From positions 1 to 48,896 of the forward strand of contig JAMDAM010000026.1 in NCBI GenBank assembly GCA_023484805.1: DNA of 48,896 nucleotides. Direction: 5' to 3'. Below are positions 27,542-36,037 of the stretch, in pieces; position 1 is the stretch's first letter, and every line of letters begins with the position of its first letter. The stretch comes from Thermoplasmatota archaeon. GTDB taxonomy: Archaea; Thermoplasmatota; Thermoplasmata; Thermoplasmatales; Thermoplasmataceae. Below the pieces are notes generated by a model. That model made no database searches, had not been told where the DNA came from, and saw only the letters and a list, made by a program, of their open reading frames with translations. A program made the position numbers and the translations under genes.

Positions 27542-29314
27542 TCACTCTGAATAATAGTAATTTCCGGAATTTTTCTGCATCCTGTCAAGGCTGCTGCCCT
27601 GCTTGTTGATTCTTGGCCGCTTTGTGACCTGATCTCTCCTGAATGTGACGCCAGCATCCTTCAGGAAGATGTTCATGCCGGTCTTCATGTCTGTCGGGCC
27701 GAATGATCTGCCATAAATTCCAGGCTTCCCGGAGAATACTATCAGCTTGTCGGAAATCAGGTCTATGAAATAAACGTCATGATCCACGACCATTGCACTC
27801 TTCCTGTTATTCTCCATGACCCTTCTTATGATTTTAGCTGCAGCCATCCTGAAGGCACTGTCCAGGTGGGCGGACGGTTCGTCCAGCAGGTATATGTCGG
27901 CATCCCGTGCCAGTGTTGTGGCGATTGACACTCTCTGGAGCTCCCCGCCGGAAAGATCATTCACCAGAGCATCCATAAGCTCATTTATCTGCATCGGCCC
28001 GAGTACCTCGTTCATTATGAACGGCGAAGAAAAGGCATCATTTGCCACCGATAGTATAAGATCCCTTACTGTACCCTGGAAATCTATGGATATGTACTGG
28101 GGCTTGTATGCGACCCTCACTGTTGCAGATACTGTTCCAGTATCTGGTTTCAGCACTCCAGCCAGCATCTTCACAAACGTGGTCTTCCCGAGGGCGTTTC
28201 TTCCGAGAACGCCAATGGTTTCTCCGGTTTTCACGTAACCCTTGGAGACATCAAGGCTGAATTCGGCAAGTTTAAGCGACAGATCAGACCATTCCACCAG
28301 CTGTATCCCGGTTTGTTCAACCTTGTGGGACCTGTCCTGGAACTGAATCTCGTATGGCCTTATCCTGACATTCTCTTCCCTCAGGTAGCCTGTGAGAAAA
28401 GCGTTAATGGCACGGTTAGTTGTCTTCTGTTCTGATATGACGCCGTATGCGCCCGGTGAACCGTATACAAGATGGACCGTATCTGCCATCCAGTCCATCA
28501 GGGCAAGATCATGCTCCACGATCATGACAGTCTTCTTCTCGGCCATGTCCTTCACTATGGATGCAACCCTCATCCTGTCGTTTACGTCTAGGTATGAGGA
28601 CATCTCATCAAACAGGTATATGTCTCCATCTTTCAGCAGGGATGATGCTATGGCCAGCTTCTGCAGTTCCCCTCCGGAGCATGAGGAGACGTCCTTTCCA
28701 AGTGCTCCTTCCATGTCGAGCATGCTTGTGACCTCATCAAGCCTGTTATTCGGGTCTCCTCTCTTCAAGATCTCCCCAAGCGTGCCCTTGACAACCCTCG
28801 GAATCAGGTCCACATGCTGGTCTTTCAGCACAACTTTCGTCTTGCCGGCATAGAGGTCACGGAAATAGCTGCCCATCAGGGTGCCAGAATAATGGTCTAT
28901 TACTGTGTCTTTCGACGCCTCCACATCAAATTTGCCGAAATTCGGCACCGTTAGCCCTGCAAGGATTTTCAGGGTTGTGCTCTTACCCATCCCGTTCTGG
29001 CCGAGAAGCGCGGTTACCTTTCCCCTCGAAAGGGTGGGCATAGAGTATATCCTGAATGAATTGACCCCGTACTGATGAACAACATCCCTGTTAAGCTCAT
29101 CCGGAACTGTTATTATCTTTATGGCACCAAAAGGGCATCGTTTCTGGCAGATCCCACACCCAATGCAGAGGTTTTCCGTTATCAGTGGCTGCCCCTCGGG
29201 GTTCGGGAAATCAATGGTCATTATCCCGCTTCGCACCGGTGGACAGTAATACTGGCATTCGTGATTACATTTCTTAGGGTGGCACTTTTCCTGGTCAAGA
29301 ACGGCTATGTGCAA
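27542..29314 (-). CDS. ribosome recycling ATPase ABCE1 (Rli1)
   Basis: The 590-residue protein has the two N-terminal 4Fe-4S sites (C11, C16, C20, C24 and C50, C53, C56, C60). Twin ABC domains follow: Walker A GQNGMGKST and GRNALGKTT, signatures CSGGELQKLAIA and LSGGELQRVSIA, Walker B DIYLFDEMSSYL and DIYLLDEPSAHL. ABCE1 splits ribosomes into subunits after termination or after pelota action. The start is TTG at 29312-29314, with GGTG just upstream overlapping the stop codon of the preceding gene. It lies in an operon with the DUF6015-like gene and tgtA. Confidence 0.96.
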   Translation of the reverse strand: MHIAVLDQEKCHPKKCNHECQYYCPPVRSGIMTIDFPNPEGQPLITENLCIGCGICQKRCPFGAIKIITVPDELNRDVVHQYGVNSFRIYSMPTLSRGKVTALLGQNGMGKSTTLKILAGLTVPNFGKFDVEASKDTVIDHYSGTLMGSYFRDLYAGKTKVVLKDQHVDLIPRVVKGTLGEILKRGDPNNRLDEVTSMLDMEGALGKDVSSCSGGELQKLAIASSLLKDGDIYLFDEMSSYLDVNDRMRVASIVKDMAEKKTVMIVEHDLALMDWMADTVHLVYGSPGAYGVISEQKTTNRAINAFLTGYLREENVRIRPYEIQFQDRSHKVEQTGIQLVEWSDLSLKLAEFSLDVSKGYVKTGETIGVLGRNALGKTTFVKMLAGVLKPDTGTVSATVRVAYKPQYISIDFQGTVRDLILSVANDAFSSPFIMNEVLGPMQINELMDALVNDLSGGELQRVSIATTLARDADIYLLDEPSAHLDSAFRMAAAKIIRRVMENNRKSAMVVDHDVYFIDLISDKLIVFSGKPGIYGRSFGPTDMKTGMNIFLKDAGVTFRRDQVTKRPRINKQGSSLDRMQKNSGNYYYSE

Positions 29315-29323
29315 ATCTTACAC

Positions 29324-29752
29324 CTAGTTTGGTTTCCAGTATTCGTCCGGGATCTCGCTGTATATCTGGAAGTCTGCGTCCTGTGGAGCCTTGGTTTCAA
29401 GAACCTTCATGCCCGACAGCTCAATTATCCTGGGTACATTGAGTATCCAGTAGTGGATTCTCCACTCACGACCGTCATATAGCGTAGTTTCCTCCCTTTC
29501 TGTCTGCAGGACCCCAATGTCTTCCATTGTATAGAAAGCGTCCCTGTCTTCCGGCTCAAGCATATTGTCTATTACACGATCATTATAGCCGAAGAAATTT
29601 ATAAGGTGTTCAGCAGCCTCAACCGACTCTTCATGGCTCATTCTCCTGTTCTGAAGGCTAAGACCCTTACTAATTGCATCAGCCAGCTCATCAAGATTTG
29701 TAAAATTCCGCTTTGGTTTGCTGGCTGGTGTATCGACATTCTTTACCTTCAT
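29324..29752 (-). CDS. DUF6015-like protein
   Basis: The 142-residue soluble protein resembles what I recall as the DUF6015 family of Thermoplasmata (LADAISKGLSLQNRRMSHEE, LINFFGYNDRVIDNMLEPED, and FYTMEDIGVLQTEREET). The middle part looks like a winged-helix: a helical N-terminal part, an acidic turn, and the strand pair WRIHYWILNV at the end. Its function is unknown. It is the first gene of the DUF6015-ABCE1-tgtA operon, its stop being 9 nt from the ABCE1 start, which hints at a role linked to translation or its regulation. Confidence 0.55.
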   Translation of the reverse strand: MKVKNVDTPASKPKRNFTNLDELADAISKGLSLQNRRMSHEESVEAAEHLINFFGYNDRVIDNMLEPEDRDAFYTMEDIGVLQTEREETTLYDGREWRIHYWILNVPRIIELSGMKVLETKAPQDADFQIYSEIPDEYWKPN

Positions 29753-29969
29753 TTTATCCTCTTCAAATGATTTTTATGCGTCTTACTATATTGAATCAGC
29801 GTTAATAAGGTTATCTTAGAATTACCGTAAGAAGCTTATTTTAACGGAGTACCAGTGCATTTTAGATCGTATGATGATAGCTCCTGTGCAATGCAGCAAG
29901 ATATTTTGTGCTAGTATTGCGTGACCACATAACCCGGCATGGCCAGGTATACTTTCAGGGAGGAAATAA

Positions 29970-31025
29970 ATGGAAGTGCAGGCAGTGTTTCCCGCAAGGA
30001 GCATAAACTATCATAATGCGGTGGATGGGCGGATTCCGGTTGAAGCTGTGATTAGAGGTGGCATGCCCCCGGATGACTTCCCTTTCCATGCTAAAATATC
30101 CAGCCTGGACAACGGAAGGGAACTATATGCTGCGAGCGTAACAGCGGAAGAACTTGACCACATTCTTTCCATGATCAAGGGGCTGAAAGACAGTTCAGGC
30201 CTTCTCTCGTCGCAGATGATCAGGAAAAGCAGGAGGAAAAAATTCCTGCCACAGCTGATGGGCATTGTCAACGCCACGCCGGATTCATTCTACGCCGGAT
30301 CACGGGTCTCGTCCGGTGGTACTGCCTTTCTTGACTCCATGCTGGATGAGAAACCGGATATTATCGATGTTGGCGGAGAAAGCACCAGGCCAGGAAGCCT
30401 GCCGGTTTCGGCCGAGGAGGAGTTATCCAGGATCAACCCGGTGATTGAGTATTTGAGCGGATCGACCAACATACCCATCTCGGTGGACACCACAAAACCT
30501 GAAGTCCTGGCAGGTGTGTTGAAATACGAGGTCAAGTACGCTAATGACATAAGCGGCCTGGCGAACCCGGGAATGGCAGAGCTCTGCAGGGAAAATGGCC
30601 TTAAATATATACTGATGCACATCAGGGGCACACCCGTGGATATGCAGCTTCACACAGAATATGTGGATGCGGTTCCGGAGATCATGGCATTTTTCTATGA
30701 AAAAGTGGCCGAACTTGTAGGCCTGGGTCTGCGGCCTGAACAGATAATAGTGGATCCGGGAATCGGCTTCGCAAAAACAGCGGAGACTAACATGGAGATA
30801 ATCAGGAATGGGTCATCCATAAACATGGGTCTCGAGACGCTTTATGGTATGTCAAGGAAAAGCTTTATGAGAAAAATATCGGGAACGGAACCTGAAAACA
30901 GGCTCTATGGAACCATTGCAGCGTCAATTTTTCTTATGGAGAAGGGTGCTGACATATTGAGGCTTCACGACGTATCTGCAAACCGTGAAGCCCTGGAAAC
31001 ATATTCGAGAATATCAGGCTACTGA
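29970..31025 (+). CDS. folP: dihydropteroate synthase-family protein with N-terminal extension
   Basis: The 351-residue protein has a pterin-binding TIM barrel from about residue 95 with all the DHPS signatures: MGIVNATPDSFYAGS, DVGGESTRPGS, SVDTTKPEVL, YANDISG and IIVDPGIGFAKT. DHPS joins p-aminobenzoate to a dihydropterin in folate synthesis. The first 92 residues are an extra alpha/beta region (including HAKISSLDNGRELYAASVTA) that bacterial FolP lacks; some archaeal relatives have one. The start has a strong GGGAGGAA 6-13 nt upstream. The 217-bp spacer before it shows no clear RNA gene. Its 3' end overlaps the convergent fur by 7 nt. Confidence 0.85.
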   Translation: MEVQAVFPARSINYHNAVDGRIPVEAVIRGGMPPDDFPFHAKISSLDNGRELYAASVTAEELDHILSMIKGLKDSSGLLSSQMIRKSRRKKFLPQLMGIVNATPDSFYAGSRVSSGGTAFLDSMLDEKPDIIDVGGESTRPGSLPVSAEEELSRINPVIEYLSGSTNIPISVDTTKPEVLAGVLKYEVKYANDISGLANPGMAELCRENGLKYILMHIRGTPVDMQLHTEYVDAVPEIMAFFYEKVAELVGLGLRPEQIIVDPGIGFAKTAETNMEIIRNGSSINMGLETLYGMSRKSFMRKISGTEPENRLYGTIAASIFLMEKGADILRLHDVSANREALETYSRISGY

Positions 31026-31447
31026 TTGCCAAGTGATTCTTTTCGGGCGCATTCTGAACAAAGGCCGGACATGATCAGCGTGGCACTTTCAATCTTCCTG
31101 TCGCCAAGCAGTTCAGACGTTTTAATGCTTTGCGGGTCAAGCTGGACATCCTCTATCTTGCCACATTTCCTGCATACAAGATTCCCGTGGAATTCAAGAT
31201 TTGTTTCAAACCATGTCTGCCCGTCTGCCTCGAAGGAGGTTATGGCACCGGAGTTCTTCAGGACTCTCAGGACATTGTAAACTGTCGCCTGCGTGATGGT
31301 GGTTTCTACCTTCTTCACGTTCCTGTATACGTCCTCCGCCGTAAAATGACCAGGCTGACGATTCAGGTAATCTATCACACCGATCCTCTGCGGCGTTATT
31401 TTGTATTTGGATTTCTTGAGGGACTGGATGTATTCCTCTTTCTTCAT
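31019..31447 (-). CDS. fur: Fur-family metal- or peroxide-responsive repressor
   Basis: The 142-residue protein has the Fur winged helix (KITPQRIGVIDYLNRQPGHF, TQATVYNVLRVLKNSG) and C-terminal dimerisation domain (FHGNLVCRKCGKIEDV). The structural zinc cysteines are C92, C95, C130 and C133. It could sense iron, manganese, zinc or peroxide; the sequence does not decide. A dyad TTnGGTnnACCnAA lies 12-25 nt upstream of its start, between a TATA-like box and the ATG, which suggests autoregulation. It is divergent from cbiA with a 146-bp shared spacer. Confidence 0.9.
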   Translation of the reverse strand: MKKEEYIQSLKKSKYKITPQRIGVIDYLNRQPGHFTAEDVYRNVKKVETTITQATVYNVLRVLKNSGAITSFEADGQTWFETNLEFHGNLVCRKCGKIEDVQLDPQSIKTSELLGDRKIESATLIMSGLCSECARKESLGNQ

Positions 31448-31458
31448 TTTGAATGTAT

Positions 31459-31472
31459 TTTGGTAAACCTAA
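31459..31472. promoter_or_regulatory. candidate Fur operator (dyad TTnGGTnnACCnAA)
   Basis: TTTGGTAAACCTAA is symmetric at 10 of 14 positions. It lies 12-25 nt before the fur start and just downstream of an A/T-rich TATA-like AAAGCTTATTA (minus strand). Binding there would cover the transcription start of fur. Confidence 0.4.
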
Positions 31473-31593
31473 TAAGCTTTATCACTTAATAGTAAGGTGC
31501 GATTTCCATTAACTAGGAACTTGAAGCCTCGGTGGAAGAGTTATTTTCAAATAGCCCATGCAAATTCGATCCTGAAGGAAATAAAGTGAAAGC

Positions 31594-32865
31594 ATGAAAT
31601 TGTTCGGCATAACTGCACCATCTACTGGATCTGGAAAAACCAGCATAACCCTTGGCATATTGAGCAATCTCAAAAATGCCACATCGTTCAAGATTGGCCC
31701 AGATTACATCGATCCAATGCTTTCTTCATCTGTTTCCGGGAATAGGGCCCACAACATTGACAGGTGGATACAGGGCAGGCGGTTCAGGAGATCCTTCCTC
31801 TCGTCCGCATCCGGATATGATTATGGAGTGGTGGAAGGAGTGATGGGGTTTCGTGACTCCGGCATGGACATTGACCTGAGCACGTATTTTTATTTCAAGA
31901 CGCTGAATATTCCCTATTTACTGGTAATTGATGTATCCAGGCTGGCCGAATCGGCATACTACATTGCTTCAGGTTTTCTTGGGAAAAACGCGCTTGGCGT
32001 CATAATAAACAACTACTACTCGGAAAAACACCTTCGGATGGTCTCGAAGCCCTTTGCAGACCACGGAGTGAGGATAATAGGCGCAGTGCCCCACAGCGAA
32101 ACTGTATCCATTCCTGAAAGGCATCTTGGGCTCTACCTGGGAAGTGAGGTGAGTGACCTGCAGGGAAAGGCCAGGGAGATAGGCAAATATATCAACATGG
32201 ATTTCCTGGAGTCCGTCCCGGACGTAAAGTACCACACGGACGATACCGCAAACAGGATCGGTGAATCTTCGTCAATATGGATCGCACGTGACAATGCCTT
32301 CAGTTTTTACTATGGTTCAACCATAGGTTTCCTTGAGAAAATTGGGAAGGTCAGCTATTTTTCACCCGTCAGGGGAGAACTGCCGGAAAACCCTGATTTC
32401 GTTTATTTCGGTGGCGGGTATCCGGAGCTTTATGCCGGCGACCTTTCCGGCGCCTCATCTCTTAGATCGGCAATCAGGAACCTATCGGAGTCCGGCATAC
32501 CAATCATAGGGGAGTGCGGGGGGCTTATGTACCTTGAAAGCAGCCTTAAGGTCGAGGGAAAAAGCTATCCGATGGCAGGAGTTTTTCCGGGAAGCTCCGA
32601 AATGACCCGCCGGCTTACCCTCGGATACACAGAACTGTCCGTTGTTGAAAACAATCCTCTCTTCAATAAAGGCGAAAGCGTTTACGGACACGAGTACCAC
32701 TACAGCAATATCACGGATGATACACAAAAGACCATGAAGAATGTCAGGGGCAGGGGCATAGAAGGAATGGATGGCATGGTATCGCGAAACACCATTGGTT
32801 CATACACGCATCTGGATTTTGAGAGATATGGAAAACGGATCAGGAAACTCGTTAAACCTCGGTGA
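31594..32865 (+). CDS. cbiA: cobyrinate a,c-diamide synthase
   Basis: The 423-residue protein has an N-terminal dethiobiotin-synthetase-like ATPase (FGITAPSTGSGKTSITLGIL, FKIGPDYIDPM, YGVVEGVMGFRD). A C-terminal class I glutamine amidotransferase domain follows (YFGGGYPELYA, then the nucleophile cysteine in IPIIGECGGLMYLE and HEYHYSN). CbiA amidates the a and c side chains of cobyrinate during cobalamin synthesis. The related nickel-sirohydrochlorin enzyme CfbB belongs to methanogens, and nothing here suggests methanogenesis. No other cobalamin genes are adjacent. GAAGGAAA lies about 12 nt before the ATG. The 3' end overlaps the M18 peptidase gene by 14 nt. Confidence 0.9.
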   Translation: MKLFGITAPSTGSGKTSITLGILSNLKNATSFKIGPDYIDPMLSSSVSGNRAHNIDRWIQGRRFRRSFLSSASGYDYGVVEGVMGFRDSGMDIDLSTYFYFKTLNIPYLLVIDVSRLAESAYYIASGFLGKNALGVIINNYYSEKHLRMVSKPFADHGVRIIGAVPHSETVSIPERHLGLYLGSEVSDLQGKAREIGKYINMDFLESVPDVKYHTDDTANRIGESSSIWIARDNAFSFYYGSTIGFLEKIGKVSYFSPVRGELPENPDFVYFGGGYPELYAGDLSGASSLRSAIRNLSESGIPIIGECGGLMYLESSLKVEGKSYPMAGVFPGSSEMTRRLTLGYTELSVVENNPLFNKGESVYGHEYHYSNITDDTQKTMKNVRGRGIEGMDGMVSRNTIGSYTHLDFERYGKRIRKLVKPR

Positions 32866-34222
32866 GGAATGCCAGGTAAGCCAGGTAACTTTCATAGAGG
32901 TCCTTCTTGCTCACGAGCTCATAGGGAGAATGCATTCCCAGGACCGGCGGGCCGGCATCTATGACCGGTATTCCGTATCTGGCGATGTCCTGTGCGACCG
33001 TACCACCCCCGCCTTCGTCCACCTTTCCCATTGTCCCGAACTGGTATTTCACCCCCTTGTCTGAAAGTACTTTCCTTATGTGGGCTACGTATTCCGATGG
33101 CGCTTCCGAGCCGGAGTACTTTCCCCCGTAGCCGGTATATTTCGCTATCACTATGCCCTTTCCCATCCTTGCTGCATTGTGATCGTCATGAACATCCTTG
33201 AAGCTTGGGTCCATTGCAGAATCCACGTCCGCGCTTATTGCCCTGCTGTTTCTCAAAACCTTGTAAAAATCCGCCATGCTGTAGTCAGGACCAACTTTCC
33301 TAAGAATTGAATGGACAGTTGATTCGATCATATTGCTCATCGATCCAGATATGCCATAACCACCGATTTCCTCCTTGTCATAGAAAATAGCAAGAGAGCT
33401 GTACCTCGCCCCGCTGTTTTCAAGAAGCGCCCTGAAGGTCGTAAAGGCTGACGCCCTGTCGTCGTGTCCATATCCGGCGATCATGGAGTTGTCAAATCCG
33501 CTGTATCTTGGGCCAAATGCAGGCACGAGGCTCAGGTCCGCAGAAGCAAGATCCTCTTCCTCAATTCCGTATTTCTGCTTCAGCAAAGCGAGTACATTGG
33601 ATTTTACCGGATCCTTCTCGGCATTGCCTGCCGATGTGCCGACAATGAGATTCATCTCCTCTCCTTCAATCCCCTCTTCCAGTTGGCGCTTGAACTGTTT
33701 TTTTGCGAGGTGGGGAAGGAGGTCGGGCATCACAAATACGGGTTCAGATCGCTTATCTCCAAGCCTGATGCTTATCACCTCACCAGATTTCAGCACGGCC
33801 TGACCGTGAAGAGCCAGAGGGACGTTGACCCACTGGTATTTCTTTATCCCGCCATAATACTGCGTTTTCATCAATGCTATGCCGGTGTCTGAATCCTCGT
33901 ACAGTGGTTTAGGCTTAAGGTCTACCCGCGGGGAGTCAATATGCGACGCAAGAATCCTGAATCCGTCATTGAAGACGTCCTTTCCGATGGATCCTGCAAT
34001 CAACGCCCTGTTCCCAAGCTCCTGGAAAAAAAACGAACCGTAAGGAAGAGTGGTGAACTCGTCCAGGCTCTTGTAGCGAAAAGCCCTCAGCTTTTCCCTC
34101 AGGTATGCCACCACCTCCGTTTCTGTCTTGCAGTTTTCGATGAAATCCACGTATGAATCTGAAAAACCCTCTATTTTCTCCTCGAGAGTTATTTTACCGC
34201 TTTCCCCTTCGTCCTCAAGCAT
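32852..34222 (-). CDS. M18 family aminopeptidase
   Basis: The 456-residue protein matches M18 (aspartyl aminopeptidase-like) metallopeptidases. Motifs present are ILASHIDSPRVDLKP, with the first metal-binding histidine and aspartate; GYGHDDRASAFTTFRALLEN; IFYDKEEIGGYGISG, with catalytic and metal-binding glutamates; and DVHDDHNAARMGKGIVIAKY. It is cytoplasmic and releases N-terminal residues from peptides. It is single-gene, convergent with cbiA, and separated from the hisS region by a 150-bp divergent spacer. Confidence 0.9.
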   Translation of the reverse strand: MLEDEGESGKITLEEKIEGFSDSYVDFIENCKTETEVVAYLREKLRAFRYKSLDEFTTLPYGSFFFQELGNRALIAGSIGKDVFNDGFRILASHIDSPRVDLKPKPLYEDSDTGIALMKTQYYGGIKKYQWVNVPLALHGQAVLKSGEVISIRLGDKRSEPVFVMPDLLPHLAKKQFKRQLEEGIEGEEMNLIVGTSAGNAEKDPVKSNVLALLKQKYGIEEEDLASADLSLVPAFGPRYSGFDNSMIAGYGHDDRASAFTTFRALLENSGARYSSLAIFYDKEEIGGYGISGSMSNMIESTVHSILRKVGPDYSMADFYKVLRNSRAISADVDSAMDPSFKDVHDDHNAARMGKGIVIAKYTGYGGKYSGSEAPSEYVAHIRKVLSDKGVKYQFGTMGKVDEGGGGTVAQDIARYGIPVIDAGPPVLGMHSPYELVSKKDLYESYLAYLAFLTEV

Positions 34223-34245
34223 AGCCTGAATGCATCAACGCCGCA

Positions 34246-34257
34246 AGTATTAATATT
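34246..34257 (+). promoter_or_regulatory. TATA box of the leader ORF/hisS unit
   Basis: AGTATTAATATT is centred near 34253. A start about 28 nt downstream falls on the ATG of the mini-ORF at 34282, not close to the hisS ATG at 34373. Confidence 0.45.
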
Positions 34258-34281
34258 TCTTGATACGTATTTGTGTATGTC

Positions 34282-34359
34282 ATGCAGCCTGTAACTGTTC
34301 ATGGAGATCAAATCATGAGGCTTCCCTTGAATAGGTTGAAAGAGAAGTTCAACTCTTAA
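34282..34359 (+). CDS. possible 25-residue leaderless mini-ORF upstream of hisS
   Basis: The ORF reads MQPVTVHGDQIMRLPLNRLK plus five more residues, ending 13 nt before the hisS ATG. A TATA box about 28 nt upstream would start the transcript almost exactly at its ATG, so the ribosome would meet this frame first. It has a single histidine and no His run, so it is not a classic attenuator peptide. It may instead simply be leader sequence. Confidence 0.35.
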   Translation: MQPVTVHGDQIMRLPLNRLKEKFNS

Positions 34360-34372
34360 TAACTACAAAACC

Positions 34373-35692
34373 ATGCGTAAAATAATGACATTCGAGAGGG
34401 TAAGGGGTTTCAGGGATCATTACCCGGAAGACATGATGCCGAGAAAGAAAATATTCAAGGTTGCAGAGGAAAGCGCTGAATCACTTGGATTCAAGAAAGT
34501 GGATTTCCCAAGCCTAGAATACCTCGATCTGTATCGCCTCAAATCTGGCGAGGAACTCGTCGGGCAGACGTTTTCTTTCGTTGATAAGGGAGGCAGGGAA
34601 GTTACGATGATACCTGAAGCAACACCCTCAGTCGTGAGAATGATAACGGCCAGGAAGGATCTGATCAAACCCATCCGCTGGTACAGCCTTCCCAAAATAT
34701 TCAGGTATGAAGAGCCGCAAGCTGGAAGATACAGGGAGCATTACCAGTTCAACGCCGACATTTTTGGAGCGGACTCACCCGAAGCTGATGCCGAAATAAT
34801 AGGGCTGGCGGGAATGATACTGGACGGGCTTGGGCTGGACAGCAGATATGAAATAAGGATCAGCAGCAGGCCGCTCCTAGAGTCAATCCTCAATTCAGTT
34901 GGCTGCAGGGACGTCCCAGCTGCCTTCGGCGTGATTGACAGGTTCAGGAAGATAGGCAGGGATGAATTTTTTTCTGAGATGTCGGAAACCGGCATAGACA
35001 ATGAACACACAGACCTGCTGTACAGCATGATCTCCCGGACAGTGGAACCCGGAAAAATACGGGATGTCACGGGAGGCTTCGCAAGCCCTTCTGTAGACTC
35101 CGAGATATCGAGGTTGCAGTATATTGGCGATCTGGTTTCGAGAATGATCCTTTCGCCGGTGAAAGTGGACCTTTCCATAGTCAGGGGGCTCGCTTACTAC
35201 ACTGGCGTGGTGTTTGAGGCGTATGACGTGATGGGAAAGCACCGGGCCATACTTGGAGGTGGCAGGTATGACAGGCTTGCTGCACTTATGTCTGATCAGG
35301 ATATCCCCGCGGTGGGATTCGGAATGGGAGATGCGGTCATAGAATTGCTCATGAAGGAGGAGGGAAAATGGTTTTATGCGAGCGAGAAACCATTGTTCTA
35401 TGTGTGCTGTACAAGGCAGGAGTCGAAAGGTTATGCCTTTGCCGTATCCAGGGAAGTTAGGAGCGGGGGGGGCGCGACCATTGACGATCTCTCAAACAGG
35501 GGACTCTCCGCACAACTCAGAAATGCCGCAGGGGAAAAATGTGATTATGCAGTCATAGTAGGGGAAAGGGAAGAGAGGTCCAGAACTGCAACATTCAGGA
35601 ACCTTGTCAGCGGTGAGCAGAAGGAGATCGAGTACGGGAAGATAGGACAGCATGTCTTGACGCTGAAGGGTGTATCCGAAAATAAAGCCTGA
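34373..35692 (+). CDS. hisS: histidyl-tRNA synthetase
   Basis: The 439-residue class II synthetase begins FERVRGFRDHYPEDMMPR and contains motif 2 (FRYEEPQAGRYREHYQFN). The histidine-specific LAYYTGVVFEAYD, motif 3 region (GGRYDRL, VGFGMGDAVIELL) and a C-terminal anticodon-binding domain (LFYVCCTRQESKGYAFAVSR) follow. It charges tRNA-His with histidine. An in-frame ATG 12 nt downstream (34385) is the other possible start. Neither has a good Shine-Dalgarno, and the nearest TATA box lies about 120 nt upstream, ahead of a mini-ORF. Confidence 0.95.
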   Translation: MRKIMTFERVRGFRDHYPEDMMPRKKIFKVAEESAESLGFKKVDFPSLEYLDLYRLKSGEELVGQTFSFVDKGGREVTMIPEATPSVVRMITARKDLIKPIRWYSLPKIFRYEEPQAGRYREHYQFNADIFGADSPEADAEIIGLAGMILDGLGLDSRYEIRISSRPLLESILNSVGCRDVPAAFGVIDRFRKIGRDEFFSEMSETGIDNEHTDLLYSMISRTVEPGKIRDVTGGFASPSVDSEISRLQYIGDLVSRMILSPVKVDLSIVRGLAYYTGVVFEAYDVMGKHRAILGGGRYDRLAALMSDQDIPAVGFGMGDAVIELLMKEEGKWFYASEKPLFYVCCTRQESKGYAFAVSREVRSGGGATIDDLSNRGLSAQLRNAAGEKCDYAVIVGEREERSRTATFRNLVSGEQKEIEYGKIGQHVLTLKGVSENKA

Positions 35693-35794
35693 ACAAACCC
35701 ATGCAGAAGAACTTTCATGTGCAACACACTTCAGAGACGTGCCAAAATAACGAAAAATTATTAAGCGTCCAGAAGTTTCATGTTTGGGTTTGAG

Positions 35795-36028
35795 ATGTCT
35801 ATAGCTTTTGTTCTGATCAGCACGGTTCCGGGAAAGGAGCATGAGGTCTATAACAAAATATCGAAGATCAACTACGTTGTTGAGATTCATCCGCTTTTCG
35901 GGGAATATGACCTCATAGTGAAGATCGACGCCAAGGATTATAGCGAACTTGGTAAAATTGTGGTGGACCAGATAAGAACTATAGAAGGTGTTATAGATAC
36001 TAAAACCCTAACAGGAATCAAGCTTTGA
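35795..36028 (+). CDS. stand-alone Lrp/AsnC ligand-binding (RAM) domain protein
   Basis: From the ATG at 35795 the protein has 77 residues and consists only of the RAM/ACT-like effector domain of Lrp/AsnC regulators (IAFVLISTVPGKEHEVYNKI, HPLFGEYDLIVKIDAKDYSE, TKTLTGIKL). It has no helix-turn-helix. Such proteins may bind amino acids or form mixed oligomers with full-length Lrp proteins. An ATG at 35780 is in frame but lies at or upstream of the start predicted from the TATA-like AAAAATTATTAA (about 35752-35763). A small membrane protein gene follows after 9 nt. Confidence 0.8.
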   Translation: MSIAFVLISTVPGKEHEVYNKISKINYVVEIHPLFGEYDLIVKIDAKDYSELGKIVVDQIRTIEGVIDTKTLTGIKL

Positions 36029-36037
36029 GGTGAATGA

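Noticed and set aside
29860-29930. Possible C/D-box sRNA (ATGATGA box C) upstream of the folP-like gene
   Set aside because: No convincing box D or internal C'/D' pair follows at a suitable distance.
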